This document shows, piece by piece, positions 9,554 to 18,684 of a DNA stretch of 64,000 nucleotides. Source of the DNA: Caballeronia cordobensis (lineage in GTDB: Bacteria > Pseudomonadota > Gammaproteobacteria > Burkholderiales > Burkholderiaceae). Position 1 is the stretch's first letter. Every line of letters starts with the position of its first letter. A model generated the notes under the pieces. The model had not been told where the DNA came from. It did not search any database and saw only the letters and a program-made list of their open reading frames with translations. The stretch is from contig NZ_FCNY02000006.1 of assembly GCF_001544575.2 (NCBI RefSeq), positions 186,001 through 250,000 on the forward strand, in the 5' to 3' direction. Both the position numbers and the translations under genes were made by a program.

Positions 9554-10375
9554 TTACTGGATGTTACCCGCGACCGCGACCGTCTGGCCAGTGATGTAGT
9601 TCGACTCGGGCGAGCAGAACAAGTACACGCCGCCGGCCGCTTCTTCGGGCGTGCCGCCGCGTCCCATCGGATTGCGTTGCGCGTGGCCCTTGAGCATTTC
9701 CGCGTTCAGGCCGACACGAATGTCGCGGCCATCGATCTTCACGGATTGCGCTGCTTCCGTGCTGACCGTCATGCGCGTATGGATCAGGCCGAACGCCACG
9801 CAATTCACGTTGACGTTGAAGCGGCCCCACTCGCGCGCCAGCGCGCGCGTCATGCCGATGATGCCCGCCTTCGCCGACGAATAATTCATCTGGCCCGCGT
9901 TGCCGTTGAGCGCCGACGTGGACGACACGTTGACGATCTTGCGATAGATCTCGCGGCCGGCTTCCTTATCGGCGGCGGCGAGCGCCTTGATGTGCGGATA
10001 CGCCGCGCGCAGGATGCGGAACGGTGCGGTCATGTGGCAGTCGATCACCGCGTACCATTGCTCGTCGGTCATCTTCTGCACGACGTCGTCCCACGTGAAA
10101 CCGGCGTTGTTCACGATGATGTCGATGCCGCCATACGTTTTCATCGCCGTGTTGATGAAGCGATCCGCGAAATCCGCCGCGGCCACGTTGCCGACACACG
10201 CCACCGCATCCACGCCTTGCTTCTTCAGCAGTTCGACGGTCTCCTGCGCCGGTTCCTCGTCGAGATCGTTGATGACGAGGCGTGCGCCTTCGCTCGCGAG
10301 CTTCTGCGCAATCGCGCGTCCGATGCCGCGGCCGGAGCCGGTGACCAATGCTACTTTTCCGTCGAGTTTTTTCAT
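9554..10375 (-). CDS. SDR family 3-hydroxyacyl-CoA dehydrogenase-like oxidoreductase
   Basis: A 273-residue SDR with TGSGRGIG at the N-terminus, NNAG and a Ser-Tyr-Lys set (VSSTSALNG...YSSAK). It is longer than FabG because of inserts after the active site. It lies between the acyl-CoA ligase and two MaoC-type hydratase genes, so the likely step is oxidation of a 3-hydroxyacyl-CoA. The ATG at 10375 is preferred over a TTG at 10390 because homologues begin KKLDGKVALVTG. Confidence 0.85.
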   Translation of the reverse strand: MKKLDGKVALVTGSGRGIGRAIAQKLASEGARLVINDLDEEPAQETVELLKKQGVDAVACVGNVAAADFADRFINTAMKTYGGIDIIVNNAGFTWDDVVQKMTDEQWYAVIDCHMTAPFRILRAAYPHIKALAAADKEAGREIYRKIVNVSSTSALNGNAGQMNYSSAKAGIIGMTRALAREWGRFNVNVNCVAFGLIHTRMTVSTEAAQSVKIDGRDIRVGLNAEMLKGHAQRNPMGRGGTPEEAAGGVYLFCSPESNYITGQTVAVAGNIQ

Positions 10376-10408
10376 GGTGTCGAATCTCAAGACTTCATTG
10401 AATGGGGG

Positions 10409-10825
10409 TTAAAGGGCAACGACCGCGTCGCCGAGAATGCGCGGCTCGCCATACTGATTCGCCGTCTGGATTTCGAGCCTGATGCGCTTTTCGCCTTCCG
10501 CTTCGAATTTTTCGACGACTTTCCCGGTGCACGTGATCTGATGCCCGAGTTGCGTGATGCCGACGAAGCGCACGCCGAACTGGCGCAACTGACGCTGTTC
10601 CACCCACTGCGTGAGCAGGCGTCCGAGATAGGCCATCGACAGCATGCCGTGCGCGAAGACATCGGGCATGCCGGCGCGGCGCACATAGTCGAGATCGATA
10701 TGCACGGCGTTGTGATCGCCCGACGCGCCCGCGAACAGCGCGAGCGTCGTGCGGTTGATCGCGGGCAGGGCCAGCGCGGGCAGCGTGTCGCCCACGTTGA
10801 CGGTGTCGAAGGTGAGGGTGCTCAT
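10409..10825 (-). CDS. MaoC-family hydratase, small subunit
   Basis: A 138-residue hot-dog fold protein. The hydratase motif appears as FAGASGDHNAVHIDLDYVRRAG followed by VFAHGM, containing the Asp-His pair of R-specific enoyl-CoA hydratases. The ATG at 10825 is chosen over the one at 10831, because GGAG then sits seven bases rather than one base upstream. It is adjacent to a second, FAS1-like hot-dog protein; in ChsH1/ChsH2 and HadAB-type enzymes two such polypeptides make one active hydratase, and I infer the same here. Confidence 0.85.
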   Translation of the reverse strand: MSTLTFDTVNVGDTLPALALPAINRTTLALFAGASGDHNAVHIDLDYVRRAGMPDVFAHGMLSMAYLGRLLTQWVEQRQLRQFGVRFVGITQLGHQITCTGKVVEKFEAEGEKRIRLEIQTANQYGEPRILGDAVVAL

Positions 10826-10839
10826 CTGCATGCTCCGGA

Positions 10840-11274
10840 TTAACGCTGAACGATGATGCTGCGCAGATCGGCGACATGCTCGCCGCGCTGATTGGTGACC
10901 TTCGTGTCGCGAACCACGAAGGTCAGCGCGCCGCCCTTCTTCTCGTAGATGTCGCTGATACGGCTCTCGAACTGCAGCACGTCGCCCGCATAGGCCATGC
11001 GGTGATACGTGAACGACTGTTCGCCGTGCAGGATGCGCGACACGACGAGGCCGAGTTCGTCGCGCCAGGACGAGGACGGCTGCTCGAACTCCAGCGAGAA
11101 CAGAAACGTGGGCGGCAGCGGCAGCGTGGGATGGCCCGCATCGCGGGCGGCGGATTCGTCGAAGTAGATCGGGCTGGTTTCGCCGATCGCCTTGGCGAAA
11201 AAACGCAGACGCCAGGCGTCCGCGCTCGCCCTGAAAACCGGCAACTGCTTGCCGATATTGGCTTTATCGATCAT
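10840..11274 (-). CDS. MaoC-like N-terminal (FAS1-type) dehydratase subunit
   Basis: A 144-residue hot-dog fold protein that starts five bases after the thiolase stop codon. The sequence (GETSPIYFDESAARDAGHPTLPLPPTFLF) is typical of the non-catalytic half of two-subunit MaoC hydratases, lacking the catalytic Asp-His of its neighbour. It most likely pairs with the 10409-10825 product. The preceding in-frame sequence to 11538 overlaps the thiolase and is not used. Confidence 0.8.
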   Translation of the reverse strand: MIDKANIGKQLPVFRASADAWRLRFFAKAIGETSPIYFDESAARDAGHPTLPLPPTFLFSLEFEQPSSSWRDELGLVVSRILHGEQSFTYHRMAYAGDVLQFESRISDIYEKKGGALTFVVRDTKVTNQRGEHVADLRSIIVQR

Positions 11275-11279
11275 GACGG

Positions 11280-12464
11280 TCACGCCGATTGATACAGCGT
11301 CGTCACGCATGCGCCGCCGAGCCCGACGTTGTGCGCGAGCGCCACCTTCGCATCCTTCACCTGACGGTCGCCCGCCGTGTGACGCAACTGATGCGTGAGC
11401 TCGTAGCATTGCGCGAGGCCGGTCGCGCCGAGCGGATGACCCTTCGAAAGCAGCCCGCCCGACGGGTTCACGACCCACTTGCCGCCATACGTGTTGTCGC
11501 CGTCGTTGACGAGCTTTTCGGCTTCGCCTTCGCCGCACAGGCCGAGACCTTCATACGTGATCAGCTCGTTCTGCGCGAAGCAGTCGTGCAGTTCGATCAC
11601 GTCGATGTCGTCCGGGCCCACGCCGGTCTGCTCGTACACCTTCTGCGCGCCCGTGCGCGTCATGTCGAAGCCGACGACGCGGATCATGTCGCGCGCATCG
11701 TAGGTGCTCGGCAGGTCGGTGGTGAGCGACTGACCGGCGATCAACACGTCGGTGCGCAGGCCGCGTTTGCGCGCGAACGCTTCCGACACGATGATGGCCG
11801 CCGCGCCGCCGCAGGTCGGCGGGCACGCCATGAGGCGCGTGATGACGCCGTCCCAGAGCATCGGCGCTTCCATCACGTCCTGCACGCTCAGCACGTTGCG
11901 GAACAGCGCGAGCGGATTGCGCGCGGCATGCTGGCTCGCCTTCGCGCGGATCTTCGCGAACGTTTCGAGCTTGGTGCCGTACTTCTGCATATGCGCGCGG
12001 CCCGCGCCGCTGAACTGAAGAATCGCGGGCGGCAGATCGGTGGCGCCCACGAGTTCGCGCACGAGCTGATGCGAGCGCTCCATGGCCGGCGCGCGGTCGT
12101 TCCAGCGCGAGACCAGCGCGCCCGGCTGCATGAATTCGAAACCGACGGCCAGCGCGCAGTCCACTTCGCCGCTTTGCACGGCCTGACGCGCGAGGAAGAG
12201 GGCGGACGAGCCCGTCGCGCAGTTGTTGTTGACGTTGATGATCGGAATGCCCGTCATGCCGACGCGATACAGCGCCTTCTGGCCGCACGTCGAATCGCCG
12301 TAGACGTAGCCGGCATAGGCCTGCTGAACATCGGCGTACTCGATGCCGGCGTCGGCCAGCGCTTCGCGGATCGCGTTCCCGCCCATCACGTCATACGTGT
12401 CGCTGGTGCCCGGCTTCTTGAAGGGAATCATGCCGACCCCGGCGACGAAGACTTTGCGGCTCAT
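11280..12464 (-). CDS. Thiolase, SCPx/lipid-transfer type acetyl-CoA acetyltransferase
   Basis: A 394-residue thiolase-superfamily protein. The nucleophile Cys82 lies in NNNCATGSSAL; the HDCFAQNEL loop and SKGHPLGATG supply the active-site histidines. The C-terminal motif is NVGLGGAC. These features place it with SCP2/SCPx thiolases rather than biosynthetic ones. It should cleave a 3-ketoacyl-CoA. AGGAG lies eight bases before the ATG. Related thiolases often act with a DUF35 partner in steroid side-chain removal; none is present here. Confidence 0.85.
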   Translation of the reverse strand: MSRKVFVAGVGMIPFKKPGTSDTYDVMGGNAIREALADAGIEYADVQQAYAGYVYGDSTCGQKALYRVGMTGIPIINVNNNCATGSSALFLARQAVQSGEVDCALAVGFEFMQPGALVSRWNDRAPAMERSHQLVRELVGATDLPPAILQFSGAGRAHMQKYGTKLETFAKIRAKASQHAARNPLALFRNVLSVQDVMEAPMLWDGVITRLMACPPTCGGAAAIIVSEAFARKRGLRTDVLIAGQSLTTDLPSTYDARDMIRVVGFDMTRTGAQKVYEQTGVGPDDIDVIELHDCFAQNELITYEGLGLCGEGEAEKLVNDGDNTYGGKWVVNPSGGLLSKGHPLGATGLAQCYELTHQLRHTAGDRQVKDAKVALAHNVGLGGACVTTLYQSA

Positions 12465-12503
12465 GTGCGTTGCTCCTGTTGACTTCGATTGATGGATGTG
12501 GAA

Positions 12504-13643
12504 TCACAGCTTGCGCGCGATGAGATCGCGCATGACTTCGCTGGTGCCGCCATAGATGCGGTTCACGCGGGAATCGGCGAACGCGCGCGCGACCGGATAC
12601 TCGAGCATGTAGCCGTAGCCGCCATGCAGTTGCACCATGTCGTCCAGCGCCTTGCCGAGGCTTTCGGTCGCGAAGAGTTTGACGATGGCCGCCTCTTCGA
12701 GCGTGAGGCGGCGGCGCACGTGCTCGCTCAGGTAGTGATCGACCATGAGCCGCACCGCGACGGCCTGCGCCTTGATGTCGGCGAGCTTGAAGCGCGTGTT
12801 CTGGAAATCCCACACGGTCTGGTTGAAGGCCTTGCGCTCCTTCACGTAGTTGATGGTGTGCTCCAGACACGCTTCGAGCTTCGCGGCCGCGCCGATCGCG
12901 ATGCTCAGGCGCTCCTGCGGCAGCTCGCCCATCAGATACATGAAGCCCTTGCCTTCCTCGCCGAGACGGTTGCTCACGGGCACGCGCACGTCGTCGAAGA
13001 AAAGCTCGGCGGTGTCCTGCGCATGCATGCCCACCTTCTCGAGCTTGCGGCCGCGGCGAAAGCCGGGCCGGTCCGCTTCGACCACGATGAGGCTCACGCC
13101 CTTCGAGCCCGCCGCCGGGTCCGTCTTGCAGATCACGATGACGAGATCCGCCGTGAGCCCGTTGCTGATGAAGGTCTTGCTGCCGTTGATGACGTATTCG
13201 TCGCCGTCGCGCACGGCGGTGGCGCGCACGGCCTTGAGGTCGCTGCCGGTGCCGGGCTCGGTCATTGCGATCGCGAGGATGGCTTCGCCCGAGCACACTT
13301 TGGGCAGCCACTTCTGCTTCTGCGCTTCGTCGCCCAGACGCACGAGGTAGGGCGCGATGATGTCGGAATGCACGCCGAAGCCGAGCCCGCTCAGGCCCGC
13401 GCGGTTCACTTCCTCGTTGAGCACCGCCGCGTGGCCGAAATCGCCGCCGCCGCCGCCATATTCGCTCGGCAGCGTGACGCACAGCAGACCTTCGCGGCCG
13501 GCCTTGAGCCAGGTCTCGCGATCGACGCGGCCCGCCTTGTCCCACTCCGCCTGTCTCGGCACGCATTCGCGCTCGAAGAAGCGGCGGGCCGTGGTGCGAA
13601 GCATTTCATGATCGTCGCGAAGAACGGTGCGGTTGATGTGCAT
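12504..13643 (-). CDS. Acyl-CoA dehydrogenase
   Basis: A 379-residue FAD enzyme. AMTEPGTGSDL is the substrate/FAD signature, LHGGYGYMLEYPVAR and the C-terminal YGGTSEVMRDLIARKL are typical of the family. The position used by the medium-chain enzyme's catalytic Glu is Gly here, as in many related dehydrogenases, so the base must lie elsewhere. First gene of the CoA-pathway operon that continues to 7029; AGGA precedes the ATG by eight bases. It should introduce the double bond acted on by the hydratases. Confidence 0.88.
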   Translation of the reverse strand: MHINRTVLRDDHEMLRTTARRFFERECVPRQAEWDKAGRVDRETWLKAGREGLLCVTLPSEYGGGGGDFGHAAVLNEEVNRAGLSGLGFGVHSDIIAPYLVRLGDEAQKQKWLPKVCSGEAILAIAMTEPGTGSDLKAVRATAVRDGDEYVINGSKTFISNGLTADLVIVICKTDPAAGSKGVSLIVVEADRPGFRRGRKLEKVGMHAQDTAELFFDDVRVPVSNRLGEEGKGFMYLMGELPQERLSIAIGAAAKLEACLEHTINYVKERKAFNQTVWDFQNTRFKLADIKAQAVAVRLMVDHYLSEHVRRRLTLEEAAIVKLFATESLGKALDDMVQLHGGYGYMLEYPVARAFADSRVNRIYGGTSEVMRDLIARKL

Positions 13644-13892
13644 GTGTTATGTCCTGAAACATGAAGGATGAAATCCTGACCGCCGTGCTTGCCTTCGACG
13701 AAGCGACGAAGCGATAGTGCGCGGCTGGGCCATCGCCGTCGGATCGTGGTTCGATACGGAGTACGGAGGGAAAGCGGCTACGACGGATTGCGCTCGATGC
13801 GCGGGCACGAAGCCCCGGCGCGGTCTCGATCAGAAACGCGTAACGCGATCTCCCATGAGACTGAGAATAGGACGTCGGGGAGAGGGAGGTAA

Positions 13893-13909
13893 CCACCCGC
13901 GCGGGGTGG
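13893..13909 (-). terminator. Possible hairpin terminator after the LuxR gene
   Basis: CCACCC and GGGTGG form a perfect 6-bp stem with a 5-base loop, 22 bp past the stop of the LuxR-type gene. There is no strong T run, so termination is uncertain. The rest of 13644-13930 should hold the promoter of the acyl-CoA dehydrogenase operon; I see no clear boxes. Confidence 0.3.
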
Positions 13910-13930
13910 CGGGCGGCGGTGCTGGCGGGG

Positions 13931-16762
13931 TTAGCGGCGTGCGCGGCCGTCGTCGGCGGCGGCTTCGAGCTCGAAATCACGCATGCGTTTGACGGCTTCG
14001 TCGCGGCACGAGACGCCGAGCTTGCTGTAGATGTTCTTCAGATGCCATTTGACCGTTTCAGGCGAAATGCCGAGCGTGCGCGCGATCTTCTTGTTCGGCA
14101 GCGCCTGGCCGAGCAGACGCACCACGGCCGATTCGCGCTCGCTCAGGATCGACGGCCCGGAAGACGCGGCGCTCTTGCAGCCGGTCACGGAAGGCGTATC
14201 GACGATCGCGCGCGCGGCTTCTTCCGCTGCTCGCAGGCGCCGCACGTAGAAGCTCAGCACGGGATCGGCCGGCTCGCTTTCCATGACGCGTTCGATCAGG
14301 TCGAGGATGCCCGCATCGACGTCGAGAATGCTGCGGATCAGGCCGAGGCGATGGCCGCTTCGCAGCGCCGTCATGACCGCGTTGCGCGCGGCGTTGGCGC
14401 CGTAGCGGCGGGCGTCGACCATCGCGGCGCACATCTGGAAATGCACGACGTGCCGTTGCCAGCCATGTCGCGCGCATTCTTCGATCAGCGCGTCGAGCCG
14501 CGTGGCGGCTTCGTCGTTGTCCTTTCGCGCGATGCACCAGTCGATCTGCGCCCGCTCGGTCATGAGGCGAATTTCCGCCGAGGCGTCGGCGTTGCGCGAT
14601 TCGTTGCGGACGCAGAGCGCGTCGAGCCGCGCGAGGACCGCTTCCGCCGTATCGAAGTGGGCGGAGTGTGCGTGCTGGCGCACCTGTTCGGACAGGCTAT
14701 ACGCGAGCAGACGGTCAACGCCCGATTTGACCGCATATTCTTCGAGACGCTCGAGATAGGCGAAGGCATCGAGATCGTGTCCCGCGACCCGATGAACGCC
14801 GGCCAGCGCGAGCAGCACCCGCAACACCGAATCGGGGATCGAAACGCGTTCGAGCACATCGACGCGTTCTTCCAGCAGCTTGCGCGCCGCTTCGAGCTCG
14901 TTGAATTCGTATTGCGCCTCGGCGAGCAGGGCCGCGGCGAAGCATGTCGCTTCGATGCCCGAGCTGCCGAGCTTTTCCGCTTCGGACAGCACGTCTCGGC
15001 TGATGCGCTCCGCTTCCTGAAGGTTGCCTTCCATGGCATGACTGAAGCCCGCGATGCAGCGCCCGTTGAGCACGCCGCCGGATGTGCCGAGAAGCGGCGC
15101 GCCGTCTATCAGGATTTGTGCGGATTTCTCCTGGACGCAGCGTGCTTCCGCATATCGTCCCGTGCGCAGATGGATCCACGAGAGGATGGCATTGCGCGCG
15201 GTGTCGTGCCATCCGTCCGCATCGTGAGGCATATCGAGCAGGCGCGGTGCGGTGGCGAGCGCCGTTTCGATGTCGTCGCGCTGGATCGCCAGGCCCGCTT
15301 CAAGCAGCACGAGCCGGAACCGCGAGCATTCGTCGTCTGCCGGAATGGTGACGCGAAGCCGCGCGATGCTCGCCGCGCAGGTATCGAAATCGCGCGCGTA
15401 GAGATCGAGTTGCAGCGTCCACAACTGCAGAAACGGGCGCGCCTGGACTTCCGCGAGCGGCAAAAGCCGTATCAGGCGCATGAGCTTGCGCAGATTGCCC
15501 TGGCGCTGCATGTTCCGCGCAACCTGCTGCACGAGGTTGGCCGCCGCGGACGATTCCCCGGCCATGAGTGCGTGACGCACCGCTTCGTCCGGAAGATGAT
15601 GTTCGCGGAACCATATCCACGCCGCGCGATGGATGTCGCGCTGTTGCGCTTCGCTTCTCGCACGGAAACGCGCGAGCAGCGTTTCGCGAAACAGCGGGTT
15701 GAGCCGATACCACGTTTCGTCGCCCGGACGCTCGATGAGCGTGATGAAGAAACTATCGGCGGTGAGCTTGGACAGCAACGGCAGGACGTGCGTCATGCCC
15801 GGTTCGTCGGCGATCAGCGCGGCGCACAGCGAAGGGCACACGCGCGAGCAGATCGACATGCGCACGAGCAGTTCCACTTCGAGCGGCAGCAGACGCGACA
15901 GCACTTCGCTCTGGAAATAGTCGGAGAACGAGGAGGCGTCGCGCAATGCGGGATGCACGCATTCGTCCGGCGGCGCGAGTTCCGCGCCGACCTTGCGGTT
16001 TTTCCTGAGGCCGAAGGCGAGCAGTTGCAGGCCGGCGATCCATCCGTCGGTGAGTTCGTGCAGCCGCCGGGCCTCGCGTTCGTCGATCGCGTTCGACTGC
16101 GTCATGAGAAACGCTTCGGACTCGCTGAGGGTGAAGCGCAAATCGCGCATGTCGAGTTCGAGAAGCTGCGACTGGTCGCGCAGCCGGCCGAGCGAAAGCG
16201 GCGGGTTGGCGCGCGTCATCAGCGCGATATGCAGGTTCTGCGGGCCGTAGTCGAGCAGCCACTGGAAGACGCCGTGCACGCGGCTGTCGGTGACGTGGTG
16301 GAAGTCGTCGAGGATCAGCACCAGTTCGTTCGGATGCCTCGCGATGGCGCTCACCAGCGCGATCAGCGTGCGCTCCACGGCTTCCTCGTCGACGCCGCGT
16401 CCGCCGAGCAGCGTCGCATCGCGCGTCAACGCGAGATCGATCTGCGAAAGACTCGCGACAAGATAGCCGAGACACGCGGACATGTCGTTGTCTTCCGCGG
16501 TCAGCGTGAGCCAGGGCACATCGAAGCCAAGAAGCAGCAATTCCTCGCGCCAGTTGGCAAGCGTCGTCGTCTTGCCGCACCCGGCCGGGCCCTGAAGCAC
16601 GATGCAGCGCCTGCGCCGCGCGTCGAGCAACTGGCTCAGCAGGCGGTTGCGCACGACGACGCGCGCCGCGTTGCGAGGCGGGCTGAGCTTCGGACTGGGC
16701 TGGAATTCCATGCCGGACGGACGGTGCGGAAGTGCTTCGATGCTCGGATGGGTTTGCGGCAT
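13931..16762 (-). CDS. LuxR family regulator, MalT-like with N-terminal ATPase
   Basis: A 943-residue STAND-type regulator. The P-loop GPAGCGKTTTLANW lies near residue 50, a Walker B-like LVLILDDFHHV follows, then a long region of helical repeats, and a C-terminal LuxR helix-turn-helix (LSERESAVVRLLGQALPNKKIA...GISPETVKWHLKNIYSKLGV). MalT-like proteins are ATP-dependent activators switched by a small ligand. It is immediately upstream of the CoA-pathway genes on the same strand and divergent from a porin, so it probably controls one or both. Start chosen at 16762 (AAGG upstream); the frame is open to 17005. Confidence 0.85.
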   Translation of the reverse strand: MPQTHPSIEALPHRPSGMEFQPSPKLSPPRNAARVVVRNRLLSQLLDARRRRCIVLQGPAGCGKTTTLANWREELLLLGFDVPWLTLTAEDNDMSACLGYLVASLSQIDLALTRDATLLGGRGVDEEAVERTLIALVSAIARHPNELVLILDDFHHVTDSRVHGVFQWLLDYGPQNLHIALMTRANPPLSLGRLRDQSQLLELDMRDLRFTLSESEAFLMTQSNAIDEREARRLHELTDGWIAGLQLLAFGLRKNRKVGAELAPPDECVHPALRDASSFSDYFQSEVLSRLLPLEVELLVRMSICSRVCPSLCAALIADEPGMTHVLPLLSKLTADSFFITLIERPGDETWYRLNPLFRETLLARFRARSEAQQRDIHRAAWIWFREHHLPDEAVRHALMAGESSAAANLVQQVARNMQRQGNLRKLMRLIRLLPLAEVQARPFLQLWTLQLDLYARDFDTCAASIARLRVTIPADDECSRFRLVLLEAGLAIQRDDIETALATAPRLLDMPHDADGWHDTARNAILSWIHLRTGRYAEARCVQEKSAQILIDGAPLLGTSGGVLNGRCIAGFSHAMEGNLQEAERISRDVLSEAEKLGSSGIEATCFAAALLAEAQYEFNELEAARKLLEERVDVLERVSIPDSVLRVLLALAGVHRVAGHDLDAFAYLERLEEYAVKSGVDRLLAYSLSEQVRQHAHSAHFDTAEAVLARLDALCVRNESRNADASAEIRLMTERAQIDWCIARKDNDEAATRLDALIEECARHGWQRHVVHFQMCAAMVDARRYGANAARNAVMTALRSGHRLGLIRSILDVDAGILDLIERVMESEPADPVLSFYVRRLRAAEEAARAIVDTPSVTGCKSAASSGPSILSERESAVVRLLGQALPNKKIARTLGISPETVKWHLKNIYSKLGVSCRDEAVKRMRDFELEAAADDGRARR

Positions 16763-17054
16763 GGCGACCTTCGACTTGCAGTGATGGCGCGTTGAGATGC
16801 GACGCCACCAGACGGCGAAATGATGCGGGGGCATTGTAACGTCGAGTTGCCCGCACCCATATAGGTAAAGCCGAGAGGTGTCCTTTTCTGCATTCGCTGA
16901 TAAGTCCCGCGATGTCTGACGCCGGTCTGCTTTTCGCCATCCCTCGGGTATTCCCGTGCCTACCCCATCCGGGGTGGGGGAGGCGAACCGCGGTTTCGTC
17001 AACATTGGGGCGCACCGGCATCGTCGGTGGCGTCAACATGGAGAGGAGACCTGC

Positions 17055-18176
17055 ATGCGCAGCATCAGTAAAGGCATTTGCGGTGCGACATTAGCGCTCG
17101 TCACGAGTGCGGCGTCGGCGCAGTCGAGCGTCACGCTGTATGGCGTGGTCGACGTCTGGATGCAGTATTTGAACAACGGCGGTCAAAGCTCGGTATCGGA
17201 ACGAAGCGGCGGCAACACGGGCTCGATGATCGGCTTCAAGGGCAAGGAAGATCTCGGCGGCGGTTTGTCCGCGATCTTCACGCTCGAAGGCGGATTCAAC
17301 ACCAACAACGGTGCGTTTTTCGCGGACAGCTCGACGATGTTCTATCGGCAGGCGTGGGTCGGACTCTCGCATGAGAAGTACGGCACGCTCACGTTCGGGC
17401 GGCAATATCAGCCGACGTTCTGGGCGATCTATCCGAGCGAGCCGTTTCGCGCCGACGAGGTTCTGTCGCCGCTCGCGGCGCTGTCGGTGTCGACCGGAAC
17501 CGATCGCAATACGCTTGCGACCCAGCGGCAGCCGGGGCGTCTCAGCAACACGGTGGTCTACGTGTCGCCGAACATGGCGGGCCTGACGCTGCGCGGCCTC
17601 TATGCCTTTTCCGATTCGACGACGCAGCCGTATCCCACGAAGACCGGCAACTATCTCGACGTCGCGGCGACGTATTCCGGGTATGGCTTCTACGGCGGGC
17701 TGGCCTATTCGAACCAGCACGGCGGAACGGCCAACATTCCGGGCTTGCCGGGCACGCTGAACATGCTGAGCACCGAGCATTTCACGGCCGCGATCGCTTA
17801 CCGCATCGGTATCGTGAACCTGCAGGCGAACTACTCGTACAACCGTCCGGACGACGCGCCGGTGGGCTCGCTGGCGGCGCGGCTGAACGCGGTGCATTCG
17901 TTCTCGATCATGGAAGTCGGCGCGACGATTCAGGCGACGCCGTTCGACACGATCGAGATCGCGGGTTTGCAGCGCGCGGTGCGCGGTGTCCATGACAACA
18001 ACGTCGCCTTCGAACTCGGCTATGATCACGCGCTGTCGAAGCGCACGACGCTGTACGCGCGCGCGGGTTACATCAAGAACAACGGCTCGGGCAACGCAAG
18101 CTGGCCGGGCATCACGCCGGTCGCGCCGGGCTCGAAGCAGGTCATTGGCGCGCTCGGCATGACGCACCGCTTCTAA
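17055..18176 (+). CDS. Gram-negative porin
   Basis: A 373-residue outer-membrane protein with a signal peptide (cleavage expected after SAASA, leaving QSSVTLYGVVDVW) and a C-terminus ending in Phe, GALGMTHRF, as needed for outer-membrane insertion. The repeated beta-strand pattern matches the Burkholderia OmpC-like general porins. GAGGAG lies before the ATG at 17055. It is divergent from the MalT-like regulator across about 290 bp, which may let that regulator control uptake of its pathway substrate. Confidence 0.88.
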   Translation: MRSISKGICGATLALVTSAASAQSSVTLYGVVDVWMQYLNNGGQSSVSERSGGNTGSMIGFKGKEDLGGGLSAIFTLEGGFNTNNGAFFADSSTMFYRQAWVGLSHEKYGTLTFGRQYQPTFWAIYPSEPFRADEVLSPLAALSVSTGTDRNTLATQRQPGRLSNTVVYVSPNMAGLTLRGLYAFSDSTTQPYPTKTGNYLDVAATYSGYGFYGGLAYSNQHGGTANIPGLPGTLNMLSTEHFTAAIAYRIGIVNLQANYSYNRPDDAPVGSLAARLNAVHSFSIMEVGATIQATPFDTIEIAGLQRAVRGVHDNNVAFELGYDHALSKRTTLYARAGYIKNNGSGNASWPGITPVAPGSKQVIGALGMTHRF

Positions 18177-18203
18177 GCGTGCTTTTGAGCGAACTTATCG
18201 GGA

Positions 18204-18560
18204 ATGAATATGAAATCGATCGTATCATGCACATTATGTTTCGGATTGCTGATGGCTTCCGTTTCGTTTGACGCGAACGCGCAATCCAGCGCAACACCGG
18301 AAGCGCCGCTGGCGAGCGCGGCGTCGAGCACGAAGGCGACGAAGCAGGCCAACCGCGCGCTCGTCAAGGAAGTCGTGCGTGCGCTCACCAAGACGAAGGG
18401 CTTGCAGAGCAACGCCATTACCGTGCGGGCGAACAACGGCGCGGTCATTCTGGAAGGCGCGGTGCCTGAACAGGCGCAAATGGATCTTGCGACGCGTGCG
18501 GCGGCGAGCGTGCCCGGCGTAACTTCGGTGAAAAGCGCGCTGACCTTGTCGACGTTCTGA
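18204..18560 (+). CDS. BON domain periplasmic protein
   Basis: A 118-residue protein with a signal peptide (cleavage after DANA) and a single BON domain from about residue 48 to the end (LVKEVVRAL...ITVRANNGAVILEGAVPEQAQMDLATRAAASVPGV). BON proteins bind phospholipid or polymers in the envelope and are often stress linked. The Met at 18210 is an equally good start because GGGA then has normal spacing. It follows the porin by 27 bp and may share its transcript. Confidence 0.8.
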   Translation: MNMKSIVSCTLCFGLLMASVSFDANAQSSATPEAPLASAASSTKATKQANRALVKEVVRALTKTKGLQSNAITVRANNGAVILEGAVPEQAQMDLATRAAASVPGVTSVKSALTLSTF

Positions 18561-18573
18561 CGAGAGGATGCGG

Positions 18574-18596
18574 TCCATCGCCGGGAGCGCGATGGA
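18574..18596. terminator. Hairpin between BON gene and EmrB-type gene
   Basis: TCCATCGC and GCGATGGA form a perfect 8-bp stem with a 7-base loop, 14 bp after the BON gene stop and about 90 bp from the convergent EmrB-type gene. The T tract is weak (TTGTCTC), so it may be a terminator for either strand or an mRNA end-stabiliser. Confidence 0.45.
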
Positions 18597-18684
18597 TTGT
18601 CTCGCCAGCCGCTTTTTACGCGGGATGCATCAATGCCGACAAGGGTAACAAGAGCAGCAATAATCAAGCTGTCCGCTCAATCGC

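Noticed and set aside
13919..16795. A 958-codon open frame on the plus strand opposite the MalT-like gene
   Set aside because: It is the mirror of the real gene in GC-rich DNA: Arg/His/Ala-rich, no domain, no ribosome binding site.
16941..16985. GC-rich stretch CCCCATCC...GGGGTGGGG upstream of the porin
   Set aside because: The pairing is short and imperfect and could be chance in this base composition.
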